Positions 19,964-29,021 of a stretch of 64,000 bases of DNA are shown here, in pieces. A program made the translations under genes and the position numbers. The DNA is from Bacillus sp. SD088 (lineage in GTDB: Bacteria; Bacillota; Bacilli; Bacillales; Bacillaceae_C). The notes under the pieces are model-generated. The model was not told the DNA's origin. It saw nothing but the letters and a program-made list of their open reading frames with translations, and searched no databases. The stretch is taken from contig NZ_JADIJK010000014.1 in NCBI RefSeq assembly GCF_017355205.1, forward strand, positions 83,445-147,444, read 5' to 3'. The first letter of the stretch is position 1, and every line of letters begins with the position of its first letter.

Positions 19964-20688
19964 TCATTTGCAAAATTATGATACACTTCCTGCACATCGT
20001 CATCATCTTCCAGCACATCTAACAATTTTTGCATTTTCTCCGCTTGTTCACCCTCAAGTTGCGTATAGGTTTGTGGCACCATTGTGATTTCAGCAGTGGC
20101 AAACGTAAAACCTTGGTTTTCTAGGGTTTCTTTTACCTCTATGAAACTTTCAGGATCTGTATAAATTTCAAAAGCTTCTTCGCTTGTTTCCATTTCCTCG
20201 CCACCTGCTTCAATGACTGATAAAAGCATATCATCTTCGGCTATATTTATATCTTGACGATCTATGGCTAAATATCCCTTTCGATCAAACATATAAGCGA
20301 CACAGCCTGTTTCACCAAGATTCCCGCCATTTTTATTGAATGCCACTCTCACATTTGTCGCCGTTCGATTTTTATTATCGGTTAAACACATCACCATCAC
20401 AGCTGAACCACTTGGGCCATATCCCTCATAGATAATCTCTTCATAATGTTCCGTATCTTTGTTCCCAGCTGCCTTGTCAATCGCCCGCCCGATATTATCG
20501 TTAGGCATATTTTCTGCCTTTGCTTTCTCCACCACAAGTCGCAAGGAAGGATTTGTACTTGGATCAGGACCACCCAATTTTGCGGCCACATAGATTTCCT
20601 TGGCTAATTTTTGAAATACTTTCCCCCGTTTGGCATCTTGTGCATTTTTCCTATTTTGAATATTTTTCCATTTCGAATGTCCTGCCAT
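19960..20688 (-). CDS. yebC: YebC/PmpR-family protein
   Basis: 242 residues of the TACO1/YebC family. Bacterial members act either as DNA-binding transcription regulators or, in recent work, as translation factors helping ribosomes through proline-rich stretches; which applies here cannot be seen. The N-terminus MAGHSKWKNIQNRKNAQDAK is the family hallmark, and the acidic DDDDVQEVYHN end is present. The last codons and TGA coincide with the edge of the IS remnant. The tail ANE may therefore be derived from the insertion, though the functional domain is complete. Confidence 0.95.
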   Translation of the reverse strand: MAGHSKWKNIQNRKNAQDAKRGKVFQKLAKEIYVAAKLGGPDPSTNPSLRLVVEKAKAENMPNDNIGRAIDKAAGNKDTEHYEEIIYEGYGPSGSAVMVMCLTDNKNRTATNVRVAFNKNGGNLGETGCVAYMFDRKGYLAIDRQDINIAEDDMLLSVIEAGGEEMETSEEAFEIYTDPESFIEVKETLENQGFTFATAEITMVPQTYTQLEGEQAEKMQKLLDVLEDDDDVQEVYHNFANE

Positions 20689-20766
20689 GTTAAACTCCCC
20701 TCTCCCATGACTTCATTTCCTTAACTATATCGAAAGTTGGAATAACGAGCAATCTTTCCACACATA

Positions 20767-21741
20767 TTATAAAGATTCAACTTTCTTCATGATCTCCTTA
20801 TTAAATTTCATTCTTTGCTTAAATTGTTTAAGTAATAAAGTCTCCATCATCGGCCATCTTCTTTTTTGCTCAAGTGAATGACTCCGTGTAAAATGAAGCC
20901 ACTCTCTAAAAATATCAGTTGGGTACACAAGGGCTGTTATAAATGCTGCTTTTGTTTGGAATGGCTGGATAGGCTGAAATGAAATTAAACGTTCAAGCTC
21001 CCAATTCAGATGGGGGAGAATCCGATTAGAAAGCTGCAAATAATCAATATGTGCTGGTGCTAAAGCAATTAAATCAAAATCAATTAGCCATAATCGATTT
21101 TTTTTATCACGAATAAAATTATGACTAGCGACATCTCCATGTATAATACAATGGGGTTCTTCCGTGAAAAAGGAAGCCTGCTTTTGCATTTTATCAAGAG
21201 CCCAATCGCCGAGATCTGCAAAATAACTTAACTGAGGACGGAGCGGATGCTGAGTATATAGAGAAAGTGTCTGCCTAAAGTCGGTTAATCTTTTTTTCCA
21301 TTTATTTATTTGTTCAAAAACAGGCATTTGCTCTCTTACGGTGTTGGATATATTGCTGGTTGCTTGATGATATGTTTGCAGCAATAAGAAAACATCCTTA
21401 ATATCAGATCTATGCTGATAATTAACGTTCCCCCCTGACCCAGCTTCGATAAATTGGATGAGTCCAAAAACTCTATCGCTTAGTATAATTGGTTTCGGGT
21501 GGATGGAATAGGTTTGGGTAAATCCATTCTCCTTTAATTCTTCTGTAAAAAATACTTGTCTTTTAAAAAGGGACAATGTAGAAAATTCTTTCAAAATCCA
21601 ATGTTGATTTTTTGTACTAGCTTGCCATACCATTTTTTTTATTGGCTTGATTCGAATAAAAGGAAGTTCAAAATTCTCCCTCAATAAAAGAAGGAGACGG
21701 CGTTGTATCCCGTCTCTCTCTTCTGAAAAATTATTATTCAT
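20767..21741 (-). CDS. CotS-like phosphotransferase (APH kinase fold), paired with safA
   Basis: 324 residues of the aminoglycoside-phosphotransferase/CotS superfamily. Brenner's loop is intact (HGDVASHN, about residue 195), as is the following metal-binding IDFD (about 215), and a candidate ATP lysine is in HWILKEF. It could therefore be an active kinase of unknown substrate. The open frame extends to 21777, but ATG 21741 (MNNNFSEER) overlaps the safA stop as ATGAATAA, implying coupling to safA. The position suggests a role in the spore coat (inference). YsxE, next to spoVID, is a relative with degenerate motifs. Confidence 0.8.
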   Translation of the reverse strand: MNNNFSEERDGIQRRLLLLLRENFELPFIRIKPIKKMVWQASTKNQHWILKEFSTLSLFKRQVFFTEELKENGFTQTYSIHPKPIILSDRVFGLIQFIEAGSGGNVNYQHRSDIKDVFLLLQTYHQATSNISNTVREQMPVFEQINKWKKRLTDFRQTLSLYTQHPLRPQLSYFADLGDWALDKMQKQASFFTEEPHCIIHGDVASHNFIRDKKNRLWLIDFDLIALAPAHIDYLQLSNRILPHLNWELERLISFQPIQPFQTKAAFITALVYPTDIFREWLHFTRSHSLEQKRRWPMMETLLLKQFKQRMKFNKEIMKKVESL

Positions 21742-22783
21742 TTCCTTCCCCATGATTGGGACGAACAGGCATAGCATAGGTGGGCGGTATTGCTGTTCCT
21801 ACAGGTGGATATCCTCGATACATTTGCCCTTGCATAGGCATTGGCTGTCCTTGCATACCGTAGGGGTGTGGATGGAACTGAGGTATTTGATTTCCACACC
21901 CACAATCCCCCCCTGCTTGATTCATATAGTTAGCTTGTGGTGGCATCGGTTGTTGGAAGCCAGCCATTTGCATACCAGGTTGGGGGTAAGGTTGAGCCAT
22001 ACCATGCATCATTCCCATTCCCATATGTTGATTATCGGAAGAACTTTCCATTTGATGCTGTGTCCCACCATAATATGGTTGTTGCATTCCTACATAGTCA
22101 TCCGAAGATTCATCCACTTCCCATTGCGTTTGCGGGCCATAACCAGGCATCGGCATGTGAGGTTGATAAGGCATCATCGGAGCCCCTGTCATCGCCCCTT
22201 GCACTTGTGGCATCATATATCCTTGATATGGCTGCGGTTGTGGATACGGATAACAAGGATCAAAACACGGTTGTGGCATCGGATAACACCCATACATAGG
22301 TTGCTGAACTGGCATTTCCTGTATAGGAGATTCCTCTTCATGTTGTACAGGTTTTTCCTTTGGAGGCACCGGTTGTGGCATTTGTTGACTCTGCATTTGT
22401 TGCATATTCATCGTATAATAATTGTTAATATCAATCTCTGGTAATGGCTGTGGTTGAGGCATTACCGGTTGATAGATATACTGTGGTTTCTCCTTCTTTG
22501 GCTTTTCCTTCGGTGGCTTCGCAACGGGCATCGGTGCTTCCTTTTTAGGCGCAAAAGGATGTTCTGCCTTAGGCATTTCCTTCTGTCCGGATTGCTGGTG
22601 ATGAACCGGTTTCTCCTTCGCCCCTCCACCTGAATGACCAGGGACTTTAATTTTCATTCCCGGCATAATCATTTCTGGATTGGACAATTGCGCATTTAAC
22701 TTTTTCAGTTCATCAAAATTCACACCATACTTTTGGGCAATATTCCATAATGTTTCTCCTTTTTGTACAATATGGATCTTCAC
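21734..22783 (-). CDS. safA: SafA, LysM-containing spore coat morphogenetic protein
   Basis: Inner-coat organiser made in the mother cell. In B. subtilis it targets the cortex/coat boundary through LysM and binds SpoVID. Residues 1-50 are one LysM domain (HIVQKGETLWNIAQKYGVNF). The remaining 300 residues are low-complexity, very rich in Pro, Gln, Met, Gly and Tyr, with PYPQPQPY-type runs and a few Cys. Start GTG 22783 follows GAGGAGG. In B. subtilis nadBCA and coxA flank safA; they are absent here. Confidence 0.93.
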   Translation of the reverse strand: MKIHIVQKGETLWNIAQKYGVNFDELKKLNAQLSNPEMIMPGMKIKVPGHSGGGAKEKPVHHQQSGQKEMPKAEHPFAPKKEAPMPVAKPPKEKPKKEKPQYIYQPVMPQPQPLPEIDINNYYTMNMQQMQSQQMPQPVPPKEKPVQHEEESPIQEMPVQQPMYGCYPMPQPCFDPCYPYPQPQPYQGYMMPQVQGAMTGAPMMPYQPHMPMPGYGPQTQWEVDESSDDYVGMQQPYYGGTQHQMESSSDNQHMGMGMMHGMAQPYPQPGMQMAGFQQPMPPQANYMNQAGGDCGCGNQIPQFHPHPYGMQGQPMPMQGQMYRGYPPVGTAIPPTYAMPVRPNHGEGNE

Positions 22784-22969
22784 AAATTTTCCCTCCTCAA
22801 GCTCAGTCTATATAGTGTATGAATGATTGGGCAAAATGCTAATAATCTTCATCAAAACTTATGAGATTGGGCGGTTATTTATGACAAATCTAGTTTGTCC
22901 TTCTTCATTAATGAAGAAAGAACAAAGAATATGATAAAATAGGCTTAAAATATGGAATGGAGGGGTTAA

Positions 22970-23524
22970 ATGCAGAAGGAAGGAAAAAAGATTCTAGGAG
23001 AAGAAAGAAGAGAAACATTGCTTTCTTTATTAAAAGAAAAGAATTCTCCCATTACGGGAAGTGAGTTAGCCGAAAAAACAGGGGTCAGTCGACAAGTTAT
23101 CGTTGGAGATATAAATTTATTGAAGGCACGGAATATCCCTATTATTGCTACAAGTCAAGGCTATTTGTATATGCGCTCCCCTCAGGAGAACCTTCTTATT
23201 GAAAAAACCATCGTTTGCCTACACGCACGTAGCCAAACAGAAGAGGAACTGAATATTTTAGTCGATCACGGCATCACAGTAAAGACTGTGGCTGTCGAAC
23301 ATCCCATTTATGGAGATCTTACTGCCTCCCTGATGGTCTCTAATCGAAAAGAAGTGGAACATTTCCTCAATAAAGTAAAATTAACGAATTCCTCCCTTTT
23401 GGCGGATCTCACATCAGGTATTCATTTACATACGATAGCAGCACCTAGTAAGGAAGCTATCGAAAAAGCGGAAAAAGAATTAAAAGCCGCAGGGATACTT
23501 GTCGATGAAAATGAAACACCTTAA
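22970..23524 (+). CDS. niaR: NiaR, niacin-responsive repressor of NAD synthesis
   Basis: 184 residues: an N-terminal winged-helix HTH (ITGSELAEKTGVSRQVIVGDI, about residues 27-47) and a C-terminal 3H domain, with three conserved histidines in HARSQTE, AVEHPIYGD and SGIHLHTI. Binds nicotinic acid and represses NAD biosynthesis and uptake genes. GGAGGGG precedes ATG 22970. The regulated nadABC genes, which adjoin it in B. subtilis (yrxA), are not in this window, so the regulator stands alone beside safA. Confidence 0.93.
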   Translation: MQKEGKKILGEERRETLLSLLKEKNSPITGSELAEKTGVSRQVIVGDINLLKARNIPIIATSQGYLYMRSPQENLLIEKTIVCLHARSQTEEELNILVDHGITVKTVAVEHPIYGDLTASLMVSNRKEVEHFLNKVKLTNSSLLADLTSGIHLHTIAAPSKEAIEKAEKELKAAGILVDENETP

Positions 23525-23557
23525 CCAGACCATGATTCTGGATAAGGTGTTTCTTTT
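23513..23557 (+). terminator. Terminator of niaR, overlapping its 3' end
   Basis: GAAACACCTTA (23513-23523) / TAAGGTGTTTC (23543-23553), with an inner CCAGA / TCTGG stem, followed by TTTTG. The niaR stop codon lies inside the stem. Confidence 0.9.
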
Positions 23558-23631
23558 GCAACAATCTAATTCATCTTTCCCACTAAATTTTCATCTAAGT
23601 GAGATTTAGTGGGATCTGACTTCTGATGTGA

Positions 23632-24087
23632 TTATCCACCTGAACTCAATACATCAACTCGATCAACAAATTCCAGTCGATTCAGTTCGGCAAGGAGATC
23701 ATCAATTTCATCACTCATATTCGCGATATCCAGTGAAAGAGTTACATTTGCTCGTCCTTGTAAAGGAATCGTTTGATGTATGGTTAATACGTTGCAAGCA
23801 TGTTTGGCAACAATTGCTAATAATGTAGAAAGAGACCCTGGCCGATCTTCAAGATAAAAGAACAACGAAATAATTTTCTCTTTTACAACCCTGTGAAAAG
23901 GTAAAACTGTGTCTCGATATTTATAAAACGCACTACGACTTAAATCAACTTGTTGGACAGCATCCCAAATAGAAACGGACTTTTTCCGCTCAATTAACTC
24001 TTTTGCTTCCAATGTTTTTTTCATTGCTTCGGGTAAAACATCTTCTCGCACCAGATAAAACTTTTTTTGATATTCTTTCTCTCCCAA
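23632..24087 (-). CDS. pheB: ACT-domain protein PheB
   Basis: About 151 residues. The N-terminal half carries the conserved [13 protein letters not shown] and [12 protein letters not shown] segments, a helix-turn-helix-like region. The C-terminal half is an ACT domain ([25 protein letters not shown]). Linked to phenylalanine metabolism by its usual operon partner pheA, but its biochemical role is unsettled. pheA is not beside it here. The frame is open to ATG 24102, but TTG 24087 has GGGGGAGAGG at suitable spacing, so I use it; the choice is not certain. Confidence 0.9.
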   Translation of the reverse strand: MGEKEYQKKFYLVREDVLPEAMKKTLEAKELIERKKSVSIWDAVQQVDLSRSAFYKYRDTVLPFHRVVKEKIISLFFYLEDRPGSLSTLLAIVAKHACNVLTIHQTIPLQGRANVTLSLDIANMSDEIDDLLAELNRLEFVDRVDVLSSGG

Positions 24088-24114
24088 TATCCTCTCCCCC
24101 ATTCACCATAGGTG

Positions 24115-25407
24115 TTATTCAATAAATTCAAATTCAAATTCTAGAATTCGAATAATGTCTCCATCCTTCGCTCCACGTTCTCGCAATGCATCATCGACGC
24201 CCATTCCCCTCATTTGTCTAGCGAACTTGCGGACCGATTCATCCCTTGAGAAATCTGTCATCTTAAACAGACGCTCGATTGAATCTCCATTTATCACAAA
24301 AGCACTATCTGGGTCTCTTGTAATCGAAAATTGATCCGGGTCTTTTTCATAGCGGTATACAACACGATGAATGTCCGAATCAGCGTCTTCGGTCTCATAG
24401 AGCGGAAATTCTGGGGTTGTTTCCAATTGATTCGCTACTTCAAATAATAAATCCCGGATTCCACTCCTTGTCAACGCGGAGATTGGGTAGATTGGATACT
24501 CTTCCTTAAGTTTAGTACGAAAAACAGCTAAATTTTCCTCTGCTTCAGGCATGTCCATTTTATTAGCCACAATAATTTGCGGGCGCTCAAGCAAGCGAAG
24601 ATTATATCTTTCTAATTCTTGATTAATGGTCTGGAAATCTTCAAATGGATCTCTTCCTTCCATACCAGACATATCGATCACATGAACAATTACTCTCGTC
24701 CTCTCAATATGGCGAAGAAATTGATGACCAAGCCCCACTCCTTGATGAGCCCCTTCTATCAAGCCTGGCAAATCAGCCATAACAAAACTACGACCATCTT
24801 CAGTCTCTACAACACCTAGATTCGGAACGATGGTTGTGAAATGGTATTCTGCTATTTTAGGTTTGGCTGCTGAAACAATAGAAAGCAAAGTGGATTTCCC
24901 CACACTTGGAAAACCAACAAGTCCTACATCAGCAAGAATTTTTAGTTCAAGAACAACATCTCTTTCCTGTCCCGGCTCTCCATTTTCTGCCATTTCTGGA
25001 GCTGGGTTTGCCGGTGTAGCAAAGCGGACATTTCCTCTACCTCCACGTCCTCCTCTAGCCACTACAGCTTGCTGGTCATGTTCGACAAGGTCGGCAATCA
25101 CCTCTTCTGTTACAAGATCCTTTACAACAGTTCCTGGTGGTACTTTGACAACTAAATCTTCTGCACCCTTTCCGTGCTTGCTTTTAGACATCCCGTGCTC
25201 ACCTCGGAGCGCCTTGAAATGCCGTTGATAGCGGAAATCCATGAGCGTACGTAATCCTTCATCTACCTGGAAAACAACATCTGCGCCTTTTCCGCCATCT
25301 CCACCAGCTGGTCCGCCCATCGCTACATATTTTTCTCTGCGGAAGGCAACCATCCCATTGCCGCCATCTCCACCCTTCACATAAACCTTCACCTGATCGA
25401 CAAACAC
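24115..25407 (-). CDS. obg: GTPase Obg (CgtA)
   Basis: Ribosome-associated essential GTPase, involved in 50S assembly, stress response and initiation of sporulation. Glycine-rich Obg fold (residues 1-158, with GGDGGNGM and GRGGRGN), G domain with P-loop [11 protein letters not shown] (about 165), [10 protein letters not shown] (G3) and NKMD (G4), and a C-terminal OCT domain ending EFEFEFIE. The start is GTG 25407 ([13 protein letters not shown]), which agrees with the family, rather than 25416, which would sit on the ribosome site GGAGTG. The spo0B stop is 5 bases away. Confidence 0.97.
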   Translation of the reverse strand: MFVDQVKVYVKGGDGGNGMVAFRREKYVAMGGPAGGDGGKGADVVFQVDEGLRTLMDFRYQRHFKALRGEHGMSKSKHGKGAEDLVVKVPPGTVVKDLVTEEVIADLVEHDQQAVVARGGRGGRGNVRFATPANPAPEMAENGEPGQERDVVLELKILADVGLVGFPSVGKSTLLSIVSAAKPKIAEYHFTTIVPNLGVVETEDGRSFVMADLPGLIEGAHQGVGLGHQFLRHIERTRVIVHVIDMSGMEGRDPFEDFQTINQELERYNLRLLERPQIIVANKMDMPEAEENLAVFRTKLKEEYPIYPISALTRSGIRDLLFEVANQLETTPEFPLYETEDADSDIHRVVYRYEKDPDQFSITRDPDSAFVINGDSIERLFKMTDFSRDESVRKFARQMRGMGVDDALRERGAKDGDIIRILEFEFEFIE

Positions 25408-25412
25408 AATGA

Positions 25413-25964
25413 TCACTCCATTCCACTAAAAATAACGTTACAAATAAAATTCGTTTCACTTACTTCTTTAAGGTTAATGTGAATCTGTTTATCTTCATAA
25501 TGTAATAACCATTTCTCTAAACTTCTTAAATCCTTTAACTTTCCTTCAAAATCAAAATGCAAGGAAAGGCTTTTTTCCAACGGTTCAATCGAAACATATA
25601 ATTGATTCGCATATAATGGATGAAGAGCATCTGAGATTACTTGAAAAAAGCTTTTCATCCAATCCGTCAATGTTACATCATTGATGAATTGGGCAGGTAA
25701 ATCATTGATGAACTCATATTCTATCTGAAATGTATGGCCTTCCCAGCCCCAATTATGAAGCAGAAACAATGTCGCAAATTCTGGCAAACCTAATTTTGTT
25801 AATTTCGTTTCCTGTTGAGATTCTAAAACGATTTCTTCAATCACTCGTTCAGCTTCTTCCGTTTTTCCTAAAGCTAGATAGCCTTTAATCAATTGAATTC
25901 GATTTAACCAATCATGGCGAGCGTGCTGTAATAAAGTAAGTGTTTCTTCTTTATCTTTCATCAT
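25413..25964 (-). CDS. spo0B: Spo0B sporulation phosphotransferase
   Basis: Carries phosphate from Spo0F to Spo0A in the phosphorelay that starts sporulation. The phospho-accepting histidine is in [19 protein letters not shown] (about residue 14 or 17 of the shorter form), the four-helix-bundle motif of the family. The C-terminal half is the degenerate ATPase-like domain. The frame opens at 25988, but GGGAAGGA immediately before ATG 25964/25961 indicates the true start (about 183 residues). spo0B-obg is the standard Bacillus pair. Confidence 0.93.
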   Translation of the reverse strand: MMKDKEETLTLLQHARHDWLNRIQLIKGYLALGKTEEAERVIEEIVLESQQETKLTKLGLPEFATLFLLHNWGWEGHTFQIEYEFINDLPAQFINDVTLTDWMKSFFQVISDALHPLYANQLYVSIEPLEKSLSLHFDFEGKLKDLRSLEKWLLHYEDKQIHINLKEVSETNFICNVIFSGME

Positions 25965-26033
25965 TATATCCTTCCCAACATTCTTCAATCGTCTCTATTG
26001 TATAATAAAAAGAAGCGAATGAGTAGAAATAAA

Positions 26034-26066
26034 AAAGGCTCTAGCCATAGTTGGTTAGAGCCTTTC
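26034..26066 (-). terminator. Terminator of the rplU-prp-rpmA operon
   Basis: Perfect 10-bp stem AAAGGCTCTA (26034-26043) / TAGAGCCTTT (26056-26065); on the minus strand it runs into TTTTTT. It lies 12 bases past the rpmA stop. Confidence 0.92.
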
Positions 26067-26077
26067 TGTGATTTGTC

Positions 26078-26359
26078 TTATGCTACTGGGTATACGCTGA
26101 CTTTTTTCTTGTTGCGACCAACACGTTCAAAGCGAACCACACCATCTGTTTTGGCAAATAGTGTATCATCACTTCCACGGCCAACATTTTCCCCTGGATG
26201 AATTTTTGTTCCACGTTGACGGTATAAAATCGAGCCACCTGATACAAGTTGACCATCTGCTCGTTTCGCACCCAATCGTTTTGATTCTGAATCACGACCG
26301 TTTTTAGTAGAACCTACTCCTTTTTTCGAAGCAAAAAACTGAAGATCCAATTTTAGCAT
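26078..26359 (-). CDS. rpmA: 50S ribosomal protein L27 (with cleaved N-terminal prepeptide)
   Basis: L27 near the peptidyl-transferase centre. ATG 26359 ([14 protein letters not shown]) matches the family. The frame remains open to 26467, but that part is the intergenic repeat and not protein. 93 residues. The first nine residues end in LQFF just before ASKKG, the sequence removed by the Prp protease in Firmicutes. The prp gene is the adjacent upstream gene. Confidence 0.97.
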   Translation of the reverse strand: MLKLDLQFFASKKGVGSTKNGRDSESKRLGAKRADGQLVSGGSILYRQRGTKIHPGENVGRGSDDTLFAKTDGVVRFERVGRNKKKVSVYPVA

Positions 26360-26378
26360 TTGATTCACCTCCATTTTT

Positions 26379-26490
26379 AGAAAAGCGCAAGTGCTTTGAT
26401 CAGCCCCGACAAGCAAATGTTCTGAGACGGGAAAAGTCCGGTTTTGACTTTTTTCGTGGCTTGGCACTGGAGCTAGATCTAATTCTAGCC
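26379..26490. repeat. AGCGC-family repeat, internally deleted, inside the L27 operon
   Basis: Shares AAAAGCGCAAG, CAGCCCCGACAAGCAAATGT and AAAAGTCCGGTTTT with 1347-1500, and ends GCACTGGAGCTAGAT. It lacks the central GGCTCAGGTTATTTGACCTCG part. It lies between prp and rpmA, so it is in a transcribed spacer. Confidence 0.85.
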
Positions 26491-26493
26491 AAA

Positions 26494-26829
26494 TTAACTT
26501 TTCATAAATTTAATTTTTACATACTCAGGATATTCTCTTTCAATTGTTTGTAAGGAAACAATCATTCCTTCTAATAATAATTGAACCTGCTTGTTCCCTT
26601 CTCCTTCCAAAGGCTGAGAAAGGGAACACTTTAGAAAACCATCTTCTTCTATCGTGATATCCGGTTCAATTGGAGTCAGGGCAATAACTGCATTTAAACT
26701 GCCAAAGGCGACAGCTGAAACACCTGCACAAACAATATCTTTCCCTTTATCGGCAAATTGAGCATGACCTTGCATTGTAAAGCCACTAATGTCGCCATCA
26801 GCTGTACGGCTAATTCTAATTTGAATCAT
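26494..26829 (-). CDS. prp: Ribosomal-processing cysteine protease Prp
   Basis: Removes the N-terminal extension of L27. 111 residues; the catalytic pair is seen in [19 protein letters not shown] (His about 22, Cys about 34). Between rplU and rpmA, the invariant arrangement in Firmicutes (B. subtilis ysxB). Starts 14 bases after rplU at ATG 26829. Confidence 0.94.
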   Translation of the reverse strand: MIQIRISRTADGDISGFTMQGHAQFADKGKDIVCAGVSAVAFGSLNAVIALTPIEPDITIEEDGFLKCSLSQPLEGEGNKQVQLLLEGMIVSLQTIEREYPEYVKIKFMKS

Positions 26830-26843
26830 AGGAACATCTTCTC

Positions 26844-27152
26844 TTAAGCATTGATTTTTTCAATGACAAGTTTTGTGTAAGGCTGACGATGCCCTTGTTT
26901 TTTATGATAATTTTTCTTCGGCTTATATTTGAAAACAACAATTTTCTTTTGACGGCCTTGTTTTTCAACTTTAGCTGTAACAGTAGCTCCCTCTACAAAT
27001 GGGCTCCCTACTTTTACATCTTCGCCACCAACGAAAAGAATTTTGTCAAAAGTAAAGGAATCTCCTTCAGTCGCATCTACCTTTTCAACGTAGATTACTT
27101 GTCCTTCTTCTACCTTTACTTGTTTTCCACCAGTTTCAATAATTGCGTACAT
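26844..27152 (-). CDS. rplU: 50S ribosomal protein L21
   Basis: Binds 23S rRNA in the large subunit. 102 residues, beginning [11 protein letters not shown] and with the basic [14 protein letters not shown] region near the C-terminus, both characteristic. AAGGAGG precedes ATG 27152. First gene of rplU-prp-rpmA, behind a structured leader. Confidence 0.98.
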   Translation of the reverse strand: MYAIIETGGKQVKVEEGQVIYVEKVDATEGDSFTFDKILFVGGEDVKVGSPFVEGATVTAKVEKQGRQKKIVVFKYKPKKNYHKKQGHRQPYTKLVIEKINA

Positions 27153-27164
27153 AATCGCACCTCC

Positions 27165-27265
27165 TTATTAGACTAAGACTCGCCATTTGCAGGTGCTCTA
27201 TTTTCAAAAAATAGAAACTTTCATACCTGGTATGCGCGGTTGTAGCTCAGGCGCTACAAACTAAC
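27165..27265 (-). promoter_or_regulatory. L21 leader RNA element
   Basis: The transcript upstream of rplU contains GTTTGTAGCGCCTGAGCTACAA, an AT-rich stem, GCACCTGCAAATGGCGAGTC and AATAAGGAGG. These match the L21 leader that I recall from Bacillales, which is thought to bind L21 for autoregulation. No alignment was run. Confidence 0.8.
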
Positions 27266-27271
27266 ATAAAA

Positions 27272-27301
27272 ATTTTAGCATATACAATGTTCAACTGTCA
27301 A
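27272..27301 (-). promoter_or_regulatory. Sigma-A promoter for rplU operon
   Basis: Minus strand -35 TTGACA (27296-27301), 18-base spacer, -10 TAAAAT (27272-27277) with an upstream TGC extension. Located just ahead of the L21 leader. Confidence 0.8.
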
Positions 27302-27340
27302 TAGCGGTTTAAGTATAAAAGATATACATGGCAAAAATCG

Positions 27341-28207
27341 TTAGCTTGCATACATGAGATCGATTAAGCGCGCTCGTACTTTTTTCTCCGAAAAGTACGC
27401 ATGGAGGAGTTCATTTTCATCTAATTGACATTCACGATCCGTTTTTCCATCAATATCAATTAAATGTTTATAGCCTCGTTTAAACTTGCTTAATATATCA
27501 AAAACATAATCCTCGCTATCAGCCTGTATTGTTTGTAATCGTGAAATGCTTTGTTGTTCTCCAAAATGGCGTTCCAACAAGAATCTCATTAAGAGATATT
27601 TTTGCTGTTTCCAATCCGTCCATAAACAAACATTTAAATACATTAAAATCACCCAAATGTTGATATGAAGAGGTGCCACCAAAAGAACAAGTATATGGAA
27701 CATCAATAAAATAACAAATGAAATAACTACAGACATTCGTACGGAATCAAGATAAGATTTATAAGTTGAGAGATATAAATGAACTAATTTCCCACCATCA
27801 AGTGGGCGAATTGGCAGAAGATTAAAGATCATAATCATCCAATTATAGTGGCTAATTTGCTGGGCATACTCTGCTGATATTAGTCCGCCCATATGAAGAA
27901 GAGGAATGATTCCAGCTATCCATAGGTGTTGAAGGGGCCCTCCGATAATCACACAAAACTCTTCAACCAGCGTTCGATTTCCATGCTCATCAACATCACA
28001 AAAACCCCCAAAGGGGAGAAGCATGACCTTTTTTATCTTCCAATTAAAAAATTGAGCGACAACAGCATGACCCATTTCATGAATAAAGACGATCGAGAAA
28101 AGGGCGAGTAACTCCCAGAAGTATCCAGTGAGCACACTTAGCCCAGCTATTCCCCACATTAATGGATGAATTCTTATTTTTGTAAAAAGGCGCCCATACT
28201 TATTCAA
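27341..28207 (-). CDS. spoIVFB: SpoIVFB, intramembrane metalloprotease processing pro-sigma-K
   Basis: Site-2 protease family member in the outer forespore membrane; cleaves pro-sigma-K in the mother cell. 288 residues with about six hydrophobic segments. Zinc motif HEMGHA (about residue 43), second active-site motif NLLPIRPLDGGKL (about 135), and a C-terminal CBS-like cytosolic domain. Overlaps the 3' end of spoIVFA by 8 bases, so the protease and its inhibitor are coupled. Confidence 0.95.
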   Translation of the reverse strand: MNKYGRLFTKIRIHPLMWGIAGLSVLTGYFWELLALFSIVFIHEMGHAVVAQFFNWKIKKVMLLPFGGFCDVDEHGNRTLVEEFCVIIGGPLQHLWIAGIIPLLHMGGLISAEYAQQISHYNWMIMIFNLLPIRPLDGGKLVHLYLSTYKSYLDSVRMSVVISFVILLMFHILVLLVAPLHINIWVILMYLNVCLWTDWKQQKYLLMRFLLERHFGEQQSISRLQTIQADSEDYVFDILSKFKRGYKHLIDIDGKTDRECQLDENELLHAYFSEKKVRARLIDLMYAS

Positions 28208-28955
28208 ATTTCATCACCTGGATAGGATCGATAAATGTATCATGTTGTTTAATCGCAAAATAAAACTGCCCGGTTTCTCCATCTTCCCCTGAAGAAACAG
28301 TGCCAATCAGTTGTTCCGCCGTCACTTTTTCCATTGATTTGACAGAGATATGATCCAGCATACCATACCATGATTCAGAATAATCAGGATGCTGAATAAT
28401 AACGGTATTGCCGATTCCCTCCTTCTTTCCGGCGAACGTGACCGTCCCTGATGACATTGCCTCCACCTTCGCTTCAGTTCCTGTCTCCATAATAATTCCC
28501 TGATGCTCCTCGGAGAAAGGTTCTAGTATTTTTCCTGTTACAGGCATAGCTAAGTTTTCCTTCAGTTCCTCCTTGTTAGAATCCGATTGTGCAGGAAAAA
28601 GGGCCAATGGTTGTCCGAATTTTTCTTCATACCAATCTGCTACAACCGCGAATTGAAATTCACGTTCAAATGTTTTTTTTATCTCAGCCTTTGCCGCTTC
28701 CATCTTTGAAGAGGGTGATTGAAAAATAATAGCAACAAGCAGGACAAGAATGGCTGAAATAAAGATTTTCATAAAAAAGACTTCCTTTTTAAAAAGTGGA
28801 TGCACCGATTCGTTAGGGTCTGATTCAAAAACAGAGTTTTCCCCATCATCCTGTTGAAAAAATGTCTCTTCTAATTTCCGATCATGAGTAATGCCATATT
28901 GTTTCCTTCTTTTATTCATTTCTCTCCGAATTTGTTCCAATTTATGGCGGTCCAT
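28200..28955 (-). CDS. spoIVFA: SpoIVFA, inhibitory partner of SpoIVFB
   Basis: Holds SpoIVFB inactive until SpoIVB cleaves it. 251 residues: a basic cytosolic N-terminus (about 1-70), one membrane helix (FMKIFISAILVLLVAIIF, about 71-90), and a C-terminal LytM/M23-like domain (GKILEPFSEEHQGI... HPDYSESWYGMLDH). The HxH zinc-site residues of true M23 peptidases are not all present, which fits a non-enzymatic role. GGGGGAGA precedes ATG 28955. Confidence 0.93.
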   Translation of the reverse strand: MDRHKLEQIRREMNKRRKQYGITHDRKLEETFFQQDDGENSVFESDPNESVHPLFKKEVFFMKIFISAILVLLVAIIFQSPSSKMEAAKAEIKKTFEREFQFAVVADWYEEKFGQPLALFPAQSDSNKEELKENLAMPVTGKILEPFSEEHQGIIMETGTEAKVEAMSSGTVTFAGKKEGIGNTVIIQHPDYSESWYGMLDHISVKSMEKVTAEQLIGTVSSGEDGETGQFYFAIKQHDTFIDPIQVMKFE

Positions 28956-29021
28956 TCTCCCCCATCCCCCTTAGCCATTTTTACTACCATATGACTTGTC
29001 CAGAGCAAATATGCGATAAGT

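Noticed and set aside
21647..22444. 265-codon plus-strand frame rich in His, Leu and Arg
   Set aside because: It is the antisense of the Pro/Gln/Met-rich safA gene; its composition follows from the complementary codons.
26360..26467. N-terminal extension of L27 (36 extra codons)
   Set aside because: It lies in the AGCGC-family repeat, and the family start with a good site is at 26359.
28200..28955. SpoIVFA as an active M23 endopeptidase
   Set aside because: The LytM-like fold is there but the zinc ligands are not all seen, and the place next to spoIVFB fixes it as SpoIVFA.
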